Source: Novimethylophilus kurashikiensis
GTDB taxonomy: Bacteria > Pseudomonadota > Gammaproteobacteria > Burkholderiales > Methylophilaceae
Assembly (NCBI RefSeq): GCF_003112435.1
Contig: NZ_BDOQ01000002.1
Coordinates: forward strand, 248,001 to 312,000
Length of the DNA: 64,000 bases
Direction of reading: 5' to 3'
Shown: positions 28,795 to 38,693 of the stretch, piece after piece
Layout: every line of letters begins with the position of its first letter
Numbering within the stretch: position 1 is the stretch's first letter
Position numbers and translations under genes: made by a program
The notes under the pieces: model-generated
What the model saw: the letters and a program-made list of their open reading frames with translations, nothing else
Told to the model about the DNA's origin: nothing
Database searches by the model: none

Positions 28795-29333
28795 TTCTGC
28801 GGTTTAATGGCCGTTGGGTGTACGGTGATCGAATAGATGTGGTTTGGTCTTAGGACGGTAAACACATCGTTCCAGGCGCCTTGCTTATCACCATTAAGCG
28901 TGATTGGAATGGAGCTCCATTTTCCGCCATTATTGGCACCGGTAGCAGAGTAGGGAATGGGCTGTTTGGTGCTTACGCATAGCACTTCCTGCCAGACATC
29001 GAGTTTGTTCTTGCCCACTGCGGCCCGCATCCTCCCGCGAGTTTCTTCGATTTCACGGTATAGCGGCTTATTCTTGATGGACTGCAAGTAAGCAGAGAGG
29101 TTGTCGCTTCCCGGAATTCTGGCGTAGCAGGCTGAACCGGCTACGTGTACGTTGTTGGCGGAGAATCCCGGTACTGCCTTATTGCGGCCTTCCCGATAAT
29201 CGAAGATTAACGAGGTCAATGCCCCATCTTTGTAGAAAGCCTCCACGGAGAACTGATCTGCAGCCAGAACTGATGGCGAGTTGAGCGCCAGGGTCAGCGC
29301 CGATAGCACTGCAGACAGACTAAGCTTTTGCAT
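28791..29333 (-). CDS. Secreted hypothetical protein
   Basis: A 180-aa protein with a clear signal peptide (MQKLSLSAVLSALTLALNSP...VLA) and two Cys residues (in GSACYARIP and EVLCVSTKQ) that could form a disulphide. No domain is recognised. The ATG at 29333 lies 4 bp past the stop of the upstream SDR gene, so it probably ends the minus-strand transcription unit. It converges on radA with the stop codons overlapping. Function unknown. Confidence 0.72.
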   Translation of the reverse strand: MQKLSLSAVLSALTLALNSPSVLAADQFSVEAFYKDGALTSLIFDYREGRNKAVPGFSANNVHVAGSACYARIPGSDNLSAYLQSIKNKPLYREIEETRGRMRAAVGKNKLDVWQEVLCVSTKQPIPYSATGANNGGKWSSIPITLNGDKQGAWNDVFTVLRPNHIYSITVHPTAIKPQN

Positions 29334-29337
29334 CGAG

Positions 29338-30081
29338 TTATGGCTTGAGTGCTTCGAAAATCTCACCGTTCACTCCAGCGCTGTCCTGCCCCATCAAGTA
29401 AAGGTACAACGGCATGATGGCATCGATTTCCGGTCGATTTTCTGCCAATTCACCCGGGTGGGATTTTTTGCGTTGCGGCGTTTGGATGGCTCCGGGGATA
29501 ACCGTGTTCATCCGCAGATTCGGCAGCAGGCCAATTTCTTCCGACCAGATTTTCGCCATGGTTTCGGCAGCGCTCTTCGAAATGGCGTGTGCACCCCAGA
29601 AAGCAGCGGGATGATGCGCGGCCGTGGTGGATGTGAATACGACCGATGCGTCCGGCGAACGCTTCAGTAGCGGGAAACAGGCCTTGGTCAGCAGGAAGGG
29701 CGCGATCAGGTTCACGCGCAGCATGCCGTTGAATTGCTCGGCGTTCTGGATTTCGAGCGGGCTCAGGTTATCGAATCGGGCTGCGTTGTGCAGGATGCCG
29801 TCGAGTCGACCGAGCTGGGCATAGATGGCCTCGGCCAGTGCTGTGAATTCGGCCTGGTTGGCTTTCGCCAGATCCACCGGGAAAATCGCCGGCTGAGGAT
29901 GTCCGGCGGCTTCGATCTCGTCGTAGACCTCTTCCAGCTTGCTTTGCTTGCGTCCTAGCAGGATGACGGTGGCACCCTGGGCGGCAAAGGCTTTTGCCGC
30001 CGTCGCACCAATCCCTTGACCGGCACCGGTGATGAGAATGACGCGGTCCTTGAGATGCTGGGCGGGAGCTTGGTAGTTCAT
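29338..30081 (-). CDS. YciK-like short-chain dehydrogenase/reductase
   Basis: A 247-aa NAD(P)-dependent SDR. Nucleotide motif TGAGQGIGATAAKAF, HNAARF in place of NNAG, the Ser of VVFTSTTAAHHPA, and a degenerate catalytic stretch GAHAISKSAAE in which the usual Tyr of YxxxK is replaced (HAISK), so classical dehydrogenase activity is doubtful. Opening MNYQAPAQHLKDRVILITGAG resembles E. coli YciK. ATG at 30081 overlaps the hpnE stop by 4 bp. Confidence 0.82.
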   Translation of the reverse strand: MNYQAPAQHLKDRVILITGAGQGIGATAAKAFAAQGATVILLGRKQSKLEEVYDEIEAAGHPQPAIFPVDLAKANQAEFTALAEAIYAQLGRLDGILHNAARFDNLSPLEIQNAEQFNGMLRVNLIAPFLLTKACFPLLKRSPDASVVFTSTTAAHHPAAFWGAHAISKSAAETMAKIWSEEIGLLPNLRMNTVIPGAIQTPQRKKSHPGELAENRPEIDAIMPLYLYLMGQDSAGVNGEIFEALKP

Positions 30082-31370
30082 GAGTCGGCTTGCGAAATTA
30101 ATAGAGTCGCGCATTGTACCCCGCTGCGGACGGCACCTTCCAGCGTGGCGGGATAATCACCCGTGGTGTAGTCGCCGGCAATCAGTATTCTTGGGTGTGG
30201 CGTGATGTGGTTAGGGCGTTGCATGTCAGCCACGCAAGCGAAAGTGGCGCGTTTTTCAATGATGACCTGATGCCACTCCGGGGGCGATAGCGGCCCCAGC
30301 AGGGTTTGCAACTCTGCGTGCACTGCATCGGCGAGCGCCTCCTGCGGCAATTGCAGGTGCGGCCCTTCGGCGCTGATGACCACGGCCAGTAAACCTGCTT
30401 GTTTGCACAATTCTCCCCGGTCGAAAACCCATTGCCCGAATCCGCCCGTCATGCCCAGCATGGGGAAGGGCAGGGCGACTTGTTGCGGATACTGCAGGTA
30501 GACGGTGGCAATGGGCTGGTAATCGAGCCGAGCGACTTGGTCGAGCAGCGGCGTCATTTCCGGCAGGGAGGCCAGCAGACGCGGCAGGTTGTGCGGCGAG
30601 ACGGCGCAAATGACATGGCTGAAGGGTTCGCCATCCACTTCGACCTTGCTATGGTTCGCAACGATAGTCGAAACGGTGGCGGCAATGCGAACCTCGCCGC
30701 CTCTCGCCCGGATGTCATCTGCCGCGGCGAGGGGGAACAAGGAGGAAAGATCCACGCGGGGCAGCAACAGGTCGCTATCAGCACGGGCACGGCCGAAGCT
30801 GTTGTGCAGCACGTTAAGAAAGACCTGCGCCGACGCCGTGCCGATGGGGGTGTTAAGTGCGGCGAGGCACAAGGGTTCCCACAATAGCTTCACCAGGCGT
30901 TCCGGCTGGCTTGCGAGCAGATCGGCAACGCTGGTTTGCGGCCGGGGGGCACGAAAACCGGCCTTGCGCAGACCGATCACAAAACGTAGTGCCGCCCAGC
31001 GTTCAGCCCAGCTCAAGCCTGCGGCGCGCAGCAAGCCTGCTGCCAGATGCAGCGGCGCAGGCAGGCGCGGCGTCGATAGCAACAGGTGCCCCGGCGTTTC
31101 CAACCGCAACGGAAGACGCTGCAAGACGCGGTGCTCATCCACGCCGACCTTACGCAGCAGTTGCAAGGTCTGGCGATAGGCACCCAGCAGGATATGCTGA
31201 CCGTTGTCGAGCTGCAAACCGTTGCGACTGAAACCCCGCGCGCGCCCTCCAAGGTTGGGCGCCGCTTCGAATACCGTGACCGAAACCCCGGCATGCGCGA
31301 GTTCGACCGCTGCGGCAAGACCGGACCATCCTCCGCCGATGACGGCAACTTTAAGCGGCGCTGCCCCCAT
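30078..31370 (-). CDS. hpnE: Hydroxysqualene dehydroxylase HpnE
   Basis: Third enzyme of the HpnCDE route: FAD-dependent reductive removal of the hydroxyl from hydroxysqualene to give squalene. A 430-aa flavoprotein of the phytoene desaturase/amine oxidase superfamily with the FAD motif VAVIGGGWSGLAAAVELAHAG near the N-terminus, FEAAPNLGGRA, and a C-terminal LIAGDYTTGDYPATLEGAV. Start ATG 31370 overlaps the PaiB-like stop by 4 bp. Same transcription direction as hpnC and hpnD. Confidence 0.92.
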   Translation of the reverse strand: MGAAPLKVAVIGGGWSGLAAAVELAHAGVSVTVFEAAPNLGGRARGFSRNGLQLDNGQHILLGAYRQTLQLLRKVGVDEHRVLQRLPLRLETPGHLLLSTPRLPAPLHLAAGLLRAAGLSWAERWAALRFVIGLRKAGFRAPRPQTSVADLLASQPERLVKLLWEPLCLAALNTPIGTASAQVFLNVLHNSFGRARADSDLLLPRVDLSSLFPLAAADDIRARGGEVRIAATVSTIVANHSKVEVDGEPFSHVICAVSPHNLPRLLASLPEMTPLLDQVARLDYQPIATVYLQYPQQVALPFPMLGMTGGFGQWVFDRGELCKQAGLLAVVISAEGPHLQLPQEALADAVHAELQTLLGPLSPPEWHQVIIEKRATFACVADMQRPNHITPHPRILIAGDYTTGDYPATLEGAVRSGVQCATLLISQADS

Positions 31371-32011
31371 CAGCCTTCGCGCTCGCTTGCCGCCATCCAA
31401 GCCGCGATGGCGAGGCCGTCGGGCTGACTCGCAGACTTAAGCCCGGCAATGACGCCTTGCTGGTTCTGCCGGGGCTGGTTCTGGCTGATTTTCCATTTGC
31501 CTTCGAGAGTCTCGACCGCGATCTCGATGCCGACGATCGCTGTCATCATGCGATCGATGTATTCGGGCGGGGCATCTCCCGTCTTCCATGCCGGCGTGAA
31601 GGCCGCTTCATGCTGGGCAGTAAGCGTATCGAGCTGGGCGCGTATCCACACGGGATCATCGATGAAACGAAGCTTGCCGCGGGCATGAACGACGATGTAG
31701 TTCCAGGTGGGAACAACTTTGCCGTGCTCTTGTTTGGTGGGATACCAATTGGGTGAAACATAGCTATCCGGGCCGTGAAAAATAGCCAGTGCGTCGATTT
31801 TCTCATTGGCCCCGGCATAAATGGGATTTGCCTTGGCGATATGCCCCTGCAGGCTGCCGTTTAGGGAAGCCTGGGGCTCGAAATGCAGCGGAATGTGATT
31901 GGCATCCATGCGTCCGCCATTCAGTGTCACCAAGGTAGCAAGCGCTCTGTCCGCCATCAAGGCATGCATGGCCGCTATGCCCGGCGCCTGAAAATGATGC
32001 GGAATATACAT
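31370..32011 (-). CDS. PaiB-type FMN-binding split-barrel protein
   Basis: A 213-aa protein of the FMN_bind_2 family (B. subtilis PaiB, described as a negative regulator of sporulation and protease genes). Motifs: MYIPHHFQ, GGRMDANHIPLHFE, GPDSYVSPNWYPTKQEHGKVVPTWNY, and RMMTAIVGIEIAVETLEGKWKISQNQP. Role here is unknown; a flavin-binding oxidoreductase function is as likely as regulation. It lies between nhaA and hpnE with short gaps, which makes co-transcription with the squalene genes likely. Confidence 0.87.
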   Translation of the reverse strand: MYIPHHFQAPGIAAMHALMADRALATLVTLNGGRMDANHIPLHFEPQASLNGSLQGHIAKANPIYAGANEKIDALAIFHGPDSYVSPNWYPTKQEHGKVVPTWNYIVVHARGKLRFIDDPVWIRAQLDTLTAQHEAAFTPAWKTGDAPPEYIDRMMTAIVGIEIAVETLEGKWKISQNQPRQNQQGVIAGLKSASQPDGLAIAAWMAASEREG

Positions 32012-32014
32012 CGC

Positions 32015-32917
<903 letters not shown>

Positions 32918-32931
32918 GACGCGTTTCTCCG

Positions 32932-33768
32932 CTAACCGGCGATCCAGGTTTTCCAGGCCAGCCACAGCTTGCGTAGCGGTGTCAGGCTGATGCGCTGGTT
33001 GAGCACTTTTTCGCAATCGCCGTCGGCGATTTCGTCCAGCACGGTGCGATAAATCGCAGCCATCATGAGGCCGGGGCGCTGGGCACGGCGGTCAACGGCC
33101 GGCAGCTCGGCAAATGCCTTATCGTAGAACTCCTGGGCACGGGCGATCTGAAACTGCAACAGTTTGCGCACGTTTTCGGTTTCGTGTCCGTGCAGGATGT
33201 CGATTTCCGAAACACTGAACTGCTGCAATTCATCCGTCGGCAGGTAGATGCGGCCGCGACGGGCATCTTCGCCCACGTCGCGGATGATGTTGGTCAACTG
33301 GAACGCCATGCCAAGATCGTGGGCATATTTCAGCGTCTTGCGGTCGGTATAGCCGAAAATGGCAGCGGAGAGCAGGCCCACGACGCTGGCGACGCGGTAG
33401 CAATAAAGCTGCAGTTCCTTGAAATCGGCATAACGGTTCTGGTCGAGGTCCATTTCCATGCCGTCGATGATCTCTAGCAGATGCTCCTCGTCCAGGCCAT
33501 AGTCTCGCACTGCTGATTCCAGTGCTTGTGTTACGGGGTGCTGAGGATTCCCGGCGTAGAGATTGCCGACTTCCTGCCGCCACCAGGCGAGCTTGGTGCG
33601 GGCAAGGTTGATGTCGCTACACTCGTCGGCCACATCGTCCACTTCGCGGCAGAAAGCGTAGAGGGCAGTGATGGCTTCTCTTCTTGGTTTGGGCAGAAAC
33701 AGGAAGCTGTAGTAGAAGCTGGAGCCGCTAGCGGCTGCCTTGTCCTGGCAATATTGTTGGGGCGTCAT
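32932..33768 (-). CDS. hpnD: Presqualene diphosphate synthase HpnD
   Basis: Condenses two farnesyl diphosphates to presqualene diphosphate. A trans-isoprenyl diphosphate synthase of 278 aa with first Asp-rich motif YAFCREVDDVADE and second QLTNIIRDVGEDARRGRIYLP. Lies 3 bp downstream of hpnC. Together HpnC, HpnD and HpnE make squalene for hopanoids. Confidence 0.93.
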   Translation of the reverse strand: MTPQQYCQDKAAASGSSFYYSFLFLPKPRREAITALYAFCREVDDVADECSDINLARTKLAWWRQEVGNLYAGNPQHPVTQALESAVRDYGLDEEHLLEIIDGMEMDLDQNRYADFKELQLYCYRVASVVGLLSAAIFGYTDRKTLKYAHDLGMAFQLTNIIRDVGEDARRGRIYLPTDELQQFSVSEIDILHGHETENVRKLLQFQIARAQEFYDKAFAELPAVDRRAQRPGLMMAAIYRTVLDEIADGDCEKVLNQRISLTPLRKLWLAWKTWIAG

Positions 33769-33771
33769 GGT

Positions 33772-34626
33772 TTATTTGGCTCTGACGGCGCGGTAGAGGA
33801 TATAGGCCCAATCCCATGGGCGCAAAACGGGACGGTGATTAAACATGTCGCCATGACTGCGGTGCAGCTTGCGCAGGATGGTTTCGCCACCGGCGATGAT
33901 ACTGCGCATTTCCAGGCCGATGCGGCCCTTGAGCACCAGGCCGAGCGGCGCACCTGCTTGAAGCAAACGACGGGTGCGCTCGATCTCGAATTGCATCAGC
34001 ATCCACCAGTTGCCACCCGCGTCGCCGTTGGCGATTTGCTGCTCGGATATGCGGAATTTGCGCAGGTCGTCCTGCGGGATATAGATGCGATCCTTTTTAT
34101 AGTCGATAGCCACGTCTTGCAGGAAATTGATGATCTGCAAGGACGAGCAAATGGCATCGGAATAGGCCAGGTTGCGCTCATCCGTCTCCTTGTAGAGATG
34201 CAGCAAGAGACGACCAATAGGATTGGCCGAGCGTCGGCAATAATCCATAAGTTCGCCCAGGTTCTCGTAGCGTTTCTTCACCACGTCCTGGCTGAATGCA
34301 TCGAGCAAGTCGTGGAACAGCTGAATAGGCAGGGCATGTTCCCGAATGATGGCTGCAACGGCGATGAATAGCGGTTCTTCAGGCGTTTCGCCCGCGGCGA
34401 TGCGGTCGAGCTGCTTGCGATAGCCGTCCAGCAAGGCAAGGCGCTGTTCCGGCGGCAGGTCGCCCTCATCGGCAAAATCGTCTGCGTTGCGGGCAAAAGC
34501 GTAAATGACGCCGATAGCACGGCGCAGACGCATTGGCAGCAATACCGATGCGACGGGGAAGTTTTCGTAATGGCTATTGGCCAGCTTCAGACTGTCCTGT
34601 TCCGCCCTGTGATGAGAGTCGTGCAT
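33772..34626 (-). CDS. hpnC: Hydroxysqualene synthase HpnC
   Basis: Converts presqualene diphosphate to hydroxysqualene. A 284-aa squalene/phytoene synthase-family protein: opening HYENFPVASVLLPMRLRRAIGVIYAFARNADDFADEG is the HpnC signature, with the second Asp motif in INFLQDVAIDYKKDRIYIP. ATG at 34626 is preferred; extending to 34698 would run into the divergent mtnP-like promoter. No squalene-hopene cyclase gene (hpnF) is in the window, so hopanoid synthesis must be completed by a gene elsewhere. Confidence 0.93.
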   Translation of the reverse strand: MHDSHHRAEQDSLKLANSHYENFPVASVLLPMRLRRAIGVIYAFARNADDFADEGDLPPEQRLALLDGYRKQLDRIAAGETPEEPLFIAVAAIIREHALPIQLFHDLLDAFSQDVVKKRYENLGELMDYCRRSANPIGRLLLHLYKETDERNLAYSDAICSSLQIINFLQDVAIDYKKDRIYIPQDDLRKFRISEQQIANGDAGGNWWMLMQFEIERTRRLLQAGAPLGLVLKGRIGLEMRSIIAGGETILRKLHRSHGDMFNHRPVLRPWDWAYILYRAVRAK

Positions 34627-34703
34627 GGGTGCGGAGTATAGCACCCCGACTTGCCGCCCCAATTGCGCTAGAATTGGGCGCAACAATCGGGAGAACAATC
34701 TAA

Positions 34704-35453
34704 ATGTTGGGAATCATCGGCGGCACAGGGCTGACGCAACTGGCCAATCTGGAAATCAACAACCGTATGGTCGTGAGAACCCCATACGGCGAGCCATCCG
34801 GCGCCATTACATTCGGCAGTATTAGGGGGCACCAAGTGGCCTTCATGGCACGCCATGGCTACGGCCATACCATTCCGCCGCATCTGGTGAATTACCGTGC
34901 CAACATCTGGGCGCTGCGTGAGCAAGGCGTGACGGATATCGTTTCCGTGGCCACAGTCGGCGGCATTCATGCCGACCTGAAGGCGGGGACGATAGCCATT
35001 CCAGATCAAATCATCGACTACACCTGGGGACGTCGAAGCACTTATTACGATGAAGTGGGCGAAACGCCTGTGACTCATATCGACTTTACGCAACCGTATT
35101 CCGCAGACCTGCGCAAGCTTTGCATGGAAGCCATTACCCAAGCAGGCGAAAGCTATATCGACGGCGGCGTTTATGCCGCCGTGCAAGGGCCGCGGTTGGA
35201 GACGGCGGCCGAAATCAACCGGTTGGAACGCGACGGTGCGACCATGGTCGGTATGACAGGCATGCCGGAAGCTGTATTGGCGCGCGAACTGGATGTTAAC
35301 TATGCAGCGATTGCCGTGGTGGCAAACCAGGCTGCAGGCCGTGGTGAGAGCGAAAGCGGCATTCGTTACCAAGACATTAACGCCGTTCTGGGCGATGCCA
35401 TGACTCGCGTGCGTTCCATTCTCGAGCATCTGGTGGTGATCCATGGCCGTTAG
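34704..35453 (+). CDS. S-methyl-5'-thioinosine phosphorylase
   Basis: Purine nucleoside phosphorylase-fold enzyme (MTAP/PNP family, 249 aa) for salvage of the methylthio-nucleoside by-product of polyamine synthesis. Motifs: GIIGGTGLTQL, MARHGYGHTIPPHLVNYRANIWAL, and GGVYAAVQGPRLETAAEI. MTIP rather than MTAP is suggested by similarity to Pseudomonas-type enzymes with GMTGMPEAVLARELDVNYA; the substrate is not proven from sequence. Overlaps def by 11 bp. Confidence 0.87.
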   Translation: MLGIIGGTGLTQLANLEINNRMVVRTPYGEPSGAITFGSIRGHQVAFMARHGYGHTIPPHLVNYRANIWALREQGVTDIVSVATVGGIHADLKAGTIAIPDQIIDYTWGRRSTYYDEVGETPVTHIDFTQPYSADLRKLCMEAITQAGESYIDGGVYAAVQGPRLETAAEINRLERDGATMVGMTGMPEAVLARELDVNYAAIAVVANQAAGRGESESGIRYQDINAVLGDAMTRVRSILEHLVVIHGR

Positions 35454-35976
35454 AACCGTGCTGCGCATGGGTGATCCTGTGTTGCTGCAACAAGCAGTGA
35501 AGATCGAGGCGTTCGATACTCCTCAGTTGCATGCCTTGATTCAGGACATGCAAGACACCATGGGCGCGATGGATGGGGCTGGTATCGCGGCACCGCAGAT
35601 CGGTGAAAGCGTGCAAGTGGTGATTTTCGGCGTCGGCAAAAACCCGCGCTATCCTGACGCGGAGGAAGTCCCGTACACGGTGTTGATCAACCCGGTATTG
35701 ACCGAGTTTTCGGAAGACATGGAAGACGGTTGGGAAGGGTGCCTTTCCGTACCTGGCATGCGCGGCATCGTGCCCCGGCACATCAAGCTACGCTACCAGG
35801 GATTCGATCAATACGGCAATGCTATCGACCGCACCGTGAGCGGCTTTCATGCCCGTGTGGTGCAGCATGAGTGTGATCATCTCTGGGGTATTCTCTATCC
35901 CATGAGGATTCGAGATTTCCGCAATTTCGGCTTTGCCGATGTGCTGTTTCCGGGGCAGCAGTTGCCTGATGAATAA
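35443..35976 (+). CDS. def: Peptide deformylase
   Basis: Removes the N-formyl group of nascent proteins using Fe2+. A 177-aa protein with the three motifs GAGIAAPQ, EGCLSVPGM and QHECDHLWG, in which Cys and two His bind the metal and the Glu is catalytic. It is not beside fmt, so this is likely one of two or more deformylases. Overlaps the preceding phosphorylase gene by 11 bp. Confidence 0.94.
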   Translation: MAVRTVLRMGDPVLLQQAVKIEAFDTPQLHALIQDMQDTMGAMDGAGIAAPQIGESVQVVIFGVGKNPRYPDAEEVPYTVLINPVLTEFSEDMEDGWEGCLSVPGMRGIVPRHIKLRYQGFDQYGNAIDRTVSGFHARVVQHECDHLWGILYPMRIRDFRNFGFADVLFPGQQLPDE

Positions 35977-36034
35977 TGGGCGTCTTGTGTTAGAATCTCG
36001 CCCCACGAAACGCTCAATCGAGTGTTTCTTTAAC

Positions 36035-36124
36035 GGAAGCGTGGCCGAGTGGTTTAAGGCAACGGTCTTGAAAACCGTCGTAGGGGCGACTCTACCGTGA
36101 GTTCGAATCTCACCGCTTCCGCCA
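36035..36124 (+). tRNA. tRNA-Ser(UGA)
   Basis: A 90-nt class II tRNA with perfect 7-bp acceptor stem (GGAAGCG with CGCTTCC), anticodon stem-loop ACGGT-CTTGAAA-ACCGT giving anticodon TGA, a long variable arm (TAGGGGCGACTCTA), T-loop GTTCGAATC, and encoded CCA. The Tn7-like element begins 29 bp downstream of the CCA, so this gene is the inferred attachment-site landmark. Confidence 0.96.
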
Positions 36125-36148
36125 ATAATTCAGCTTCACCGGATCTAA

Positions 36149-36153
36149 ATAAC
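36149..36153. repeat. Target-site duplication, left copy (ATAAC)
   Basis: Five bases immediately outside the TGTG terminus, identical to 58094-58098 outside the other end. Five bp is the characteristic duplication length of Tn7-family transposition. Confidence 0.9.
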
Positions 36154-36217
36154 TGTGCCGTTAACCATAAAGTGGCCACTTGGTCACGTTATGCTTAATT
36201 CCACGATGGGCCACATT
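36154..36217 (+). repeat. Transposon left (tRNA-proximal) end with transposase-site repeats
   Basis: The terminal TGTGCCG is followed directly by TTAACCATAAAGTGGCCA (36161-36178), the inverted version of motifs at the other end. A degenerate second copy (CCACGATGGGCCACATT) is at 36201-36217. These are presumed TnsB binding sites. Confidence 0.75.
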
Positions 36218-36282
36218 TTGCTTTATTCGATTTTTGTGCTTATTCAGTAGGCATTTTTCTCCCATTCTAAACTCCAGGCGTA

Positions 36283-36308
36283 AAAAAACCGGCCGCTATG
36301 GGCCGGTT
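36283..36308 (-). terminator. Intrinsic terminator of the tnsAB-tnsC-tniQ operon
   Basis: On the minus strand the stem AACCGGCC/GGCCGGTT (8 bp, loop CATAGC) is followed by a run of seven T, 17 bp past the tniQ stop. It would keep transposon transcripts from running into tRNA-Ser. Confidence 0.88.
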
Positions 36309-36324
36309 TAGTATGGTGGAATTT

Positions 36325-37650
36325 TTAGCTTCGGGCGATTTTTCCTGAGACTTTTAAGTGCAGCTGAACATCCTTAAGTACATTGAGCAGATGGGCAACT
36401 GGAGACAGAATCTCAGCAGGAACTCTCGCTACTATTTCTCGCCGCGTCACTGCTTTTCCTTCCGCCAGAATCTCTAGACTGGCTTGCTCCAGATAAGGCT
36501 TGGCAGCAGCAACGGCCGCCATTTGGCGCCGTTTGAGATAGCCTTTCCATCGCACCCCGAGTTGACGGGTTGTGCGATTGGCGCGCAGATATAACTGCCG
36601 CGCCTCTACATCCAGCCTGCGAGCAGCTTCCAGCACACTAATTGGTGTGGGCAGCTTGAGGAAACCTTGAAGCTGAGCCTCGATGTATTTCCAGTCCAGA
36701 TGACGCGGTGTTTCCCGTTTTTTTTGTTCAATCTTGGGCAGCATCAGGACCAACTGCCGTTCAGTAACTGGTTTCTGCCAATTGTTGATGTCTCCGATAA
36801 GCAGTTGTTGCAGGCTGACGCCGCACTGGGCAGCAATATTCAGGCTTACTTCCAAAGTAGGCGTACCAACATTCCTGAGCCAATGATGAACGGTGCTTTT
36901 GCCTGCCCCGATGCGACGAGCAAATGCTGCATACCGGCCATCATCCATCTCCAAGATAAGTTTCTCGATAGCCGCTATCAGTGCTTCCCTGCTTGGGCTG
37001 TAAGTAAGTGTGGATTGAGAAGCAAGCAAGTCACCGATTTGACGTGCCCGCCACAAGGTCGCCGGGTTGATAACATCACCATCCTGATGTTGGCTGGCCA
37101 GCGAGTGCCCGCAGTGGGTACACCATCCAGGCACAATATAGACGGCTCTATGCCGGATGTTGTCCCGTCCGCAATGAGCACAGTCCTGAACCAGCGGCCG
37201 TCTATGTGACGTACAAACCGAAACATCTTTGGACTCCCAGGCAAGTCTGAAGTAGGGGGAGCGGCCATTTTCGATATCATCCGCGAAACACGATGGGCAG
37301 AATTGGCCACGCTTGGCGATAGATAACCCATTTTGCGAGATGACATCGCGCCAAGGCAGGAATGTCAGTCCATCAAGCCCCTGAATCGAAGTCAGCTCCG
37401 ACAGGGCCGCCGCCCAAGTTAACGCTGATTCTCGAATTCCAGAAATCTGGCGCTCATGCCAATCAAAGTCTGCAGCAATGTCGTGCTGGAAGTGCGCAGC
37501 GATGGTCCGCGACAAGGTAAGCGTGGATACGCTGTGAGAGGCCGCCAGACGGCAGAAGTAGCTCAGCAGGCTCTCGACGTGAGGAGTCCCTTCGCCATAG
37601 GGCTGTAACGCATGCAGTGTTGACCGGGGGTTAGTCATGGGCTGGCTCAT
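36325..37650 (-). CDS. tniQ: TniQ/TnsD-family target-selection protein
   Basis: Predicted DNA-binding target selector of the transposon. A 441-aa protein with a TniQ N-terminal domain (GTPHVESLLSYFCRLAASH, residues 21-39) and zinc-binding Cys/His clusters at CPSC 118-121, C146/H149, CAHC 157-160 and CTHC 177-180. A helix-turn-helix-like region follows (RIGAGKSTVHHWLRNVGTPTL), and the C-terminal portion has further HTH-like helices (ISVLEAARRLDVEARQLYLRA). The length is nearer to TnsD-type proteins than to the short TniQ of CRISPR-associated elements, consistent with recognising the tRNA-Ser site directly. ATG overlaps the tnsC-like stop by 4 bp. Confidence 0.9.
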   Translation of the reverse strand: MSQPMTNPRSTLHALQPYGEGTPHVESLLSYFCRLAASHSVSTLTLSRTIAAHFQHDIAADFDWHERQISGIRESALTWAAALSELTSIQGLDGLTFLPWRDVISQNGLSIAKRGQFCPSCFADDIENGRSPYFRLAWESKDVSVCTSHRRPLVQDCAHCGRDNIRHRAVYIVPGWCTHCGHSLASQHQDGDVINPATLWRARQIGDLLASQSTLTYSPSREALIAAIEKLILEMDDGRYAAFARRIGAGKSTVHHWLRNVGTPTLEVSLNIAAQCGVSLQQLLIGDINNWQKPVTERQLVLMLPKIEQKKRETPRHLDWKYIEAQLQGFLKLPTPISVLEAARRLDVEARQLYLRANRTTRQLGVRWKGYLKRRQMAAVAAAKPYLEQASLEILAEGKAVTRREIVARVPAEILSPVAHLLNVLKDVQLHLKVSGKIARS

Positions 37651-38681
37651 GCTACGCTCCGCTTGGCCGTGCTACGAGGGCGGGTCATGGTTCGTGTCAA
37701 GCTTGGGTTGATGGCAGCCTCACCTTCCAGGACTTCCTCGAGAATCTGATGGCGTTGCGCCTCGGTCAGCAATGCACGTCGCAGGGCATCCACCGACCAG
37801 CTGCCATCCTTATGGGCCAGTTTCGCGGCGCGGGTCAGCACTGCACTCAGTGTGCCGATGCATCCCAGGGTATTCTCATGCAGTGCCTCAGCATGCTGCA
37901 TCAGCTTGCCACCCCAAAGGTCAGGCAGCTTGTCCTGAAACTTCTGCACGCACATCTTGAAGGCACGCACATCGGTTTCTGTATCCTGGCGGTAGCGCTC
38001 GAAATGCAGCACATGAGTGCGACGAGCCAATTGGCCGGACAGCGAGACCAACTGGTAGAGGTCATACGAACCGACCAGCACCATTTGCGTGCCGCACTCG
38101 TTGGCAAGAGACTTCAGCGTGTCGAGCTGGATTTCCAGGTCATTGCGGCTGGTCTGACGGATGATATGAGCGGCTTCATCGATGACCAGGAAGCGCGTTT
38201 TTCTTGCGCGTAAGGCTCTTTCTACAGCAGTGCGAAGTGCTCCGAGGGTATTTGCGGCTCCGCCACGGGGTTTGACCATACGGCCAGTGACCGTGTCGAT
38301 GCCGAATTCCGTTTTGGGCATTTCCAGCTCGCCCTCCAACTGATTTAGGAGGCGTTGATAGAACAAACGCCAGGAGAATTTCCTCTCCCCAGACGATGGG
38401 GCCTCCACATATACGGCCGGAATCACTCCTGCGTCTTGCTCCATTTGGCTGGCTGCGTCTTGCAGGGCTGTATCGACCATGTGTCTGGCCAAGGTGCTTT
38501 TGCCCACACCTGTGGGGCCGCAGACAAGAAGGATGCTATCTTGGCTTTCCGGATATATCAGCGTGTCGAGCTCATTCATTACCTCGGCAATGCGCGAGTG
38601 CTTGATGCGTAAGTCATAAAGTTTCTCTGGGCCATCCGGAATTGCCGCTAACGTCGAGGCCGGTTGAGTGCGATGTGTCAT
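37647..38681 (-). CDS. tnsC: TnsC/TniB-like AAA+ ATPase
   Basis: Transposition regulator that links the TniQ target complex to the transposase and is expected to mediate target immunity. A 344-aa AAA+ protein with Walker A GPTGVGKST at residues 55-63 and Walker B LVIDE at 165-169; sensor region MVLVGSYDL. Lies between tnsAB and tniQ with a 12-bp gap and a 4-bp overlap respectively. Called TnsC-like by context with a TnsA-containing transposase; sequence alone would also fit TniB. Confidence 0.92.
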   Translation of the reverse strand: MTHRTQPASTLAAIPDGPEKLYDLRIKHSRIAEVMNELDTLIYPESQDSILLVCGPTGVGKSTLARHMVDTALQDAASQMEQDAGVIPAVYVEAPSSGERKFSWRLFYQRLLNQLEGELEMPKTEFGIDTVTGRMVKPRGGAANTLGALRTAVERALRARKTRFLVIDEAAHIIRQTSRNDLEIQLDTLKSLANECGTQMVLVGSYDLYQLVSLSGQLARRTHVLHFERYRQDTETDVRAFKMCVQKFQDKLPDLWGGKLMQHAEALHENTLGCIGTLSAVLTRAAKLAHKDGSWSVDALRRALLTEAQRHQILEEVLEGEAAINPSLTRTMTRPRSTAKRSVA

Positions 38682-38693
38682 GTTGGCGATTCC

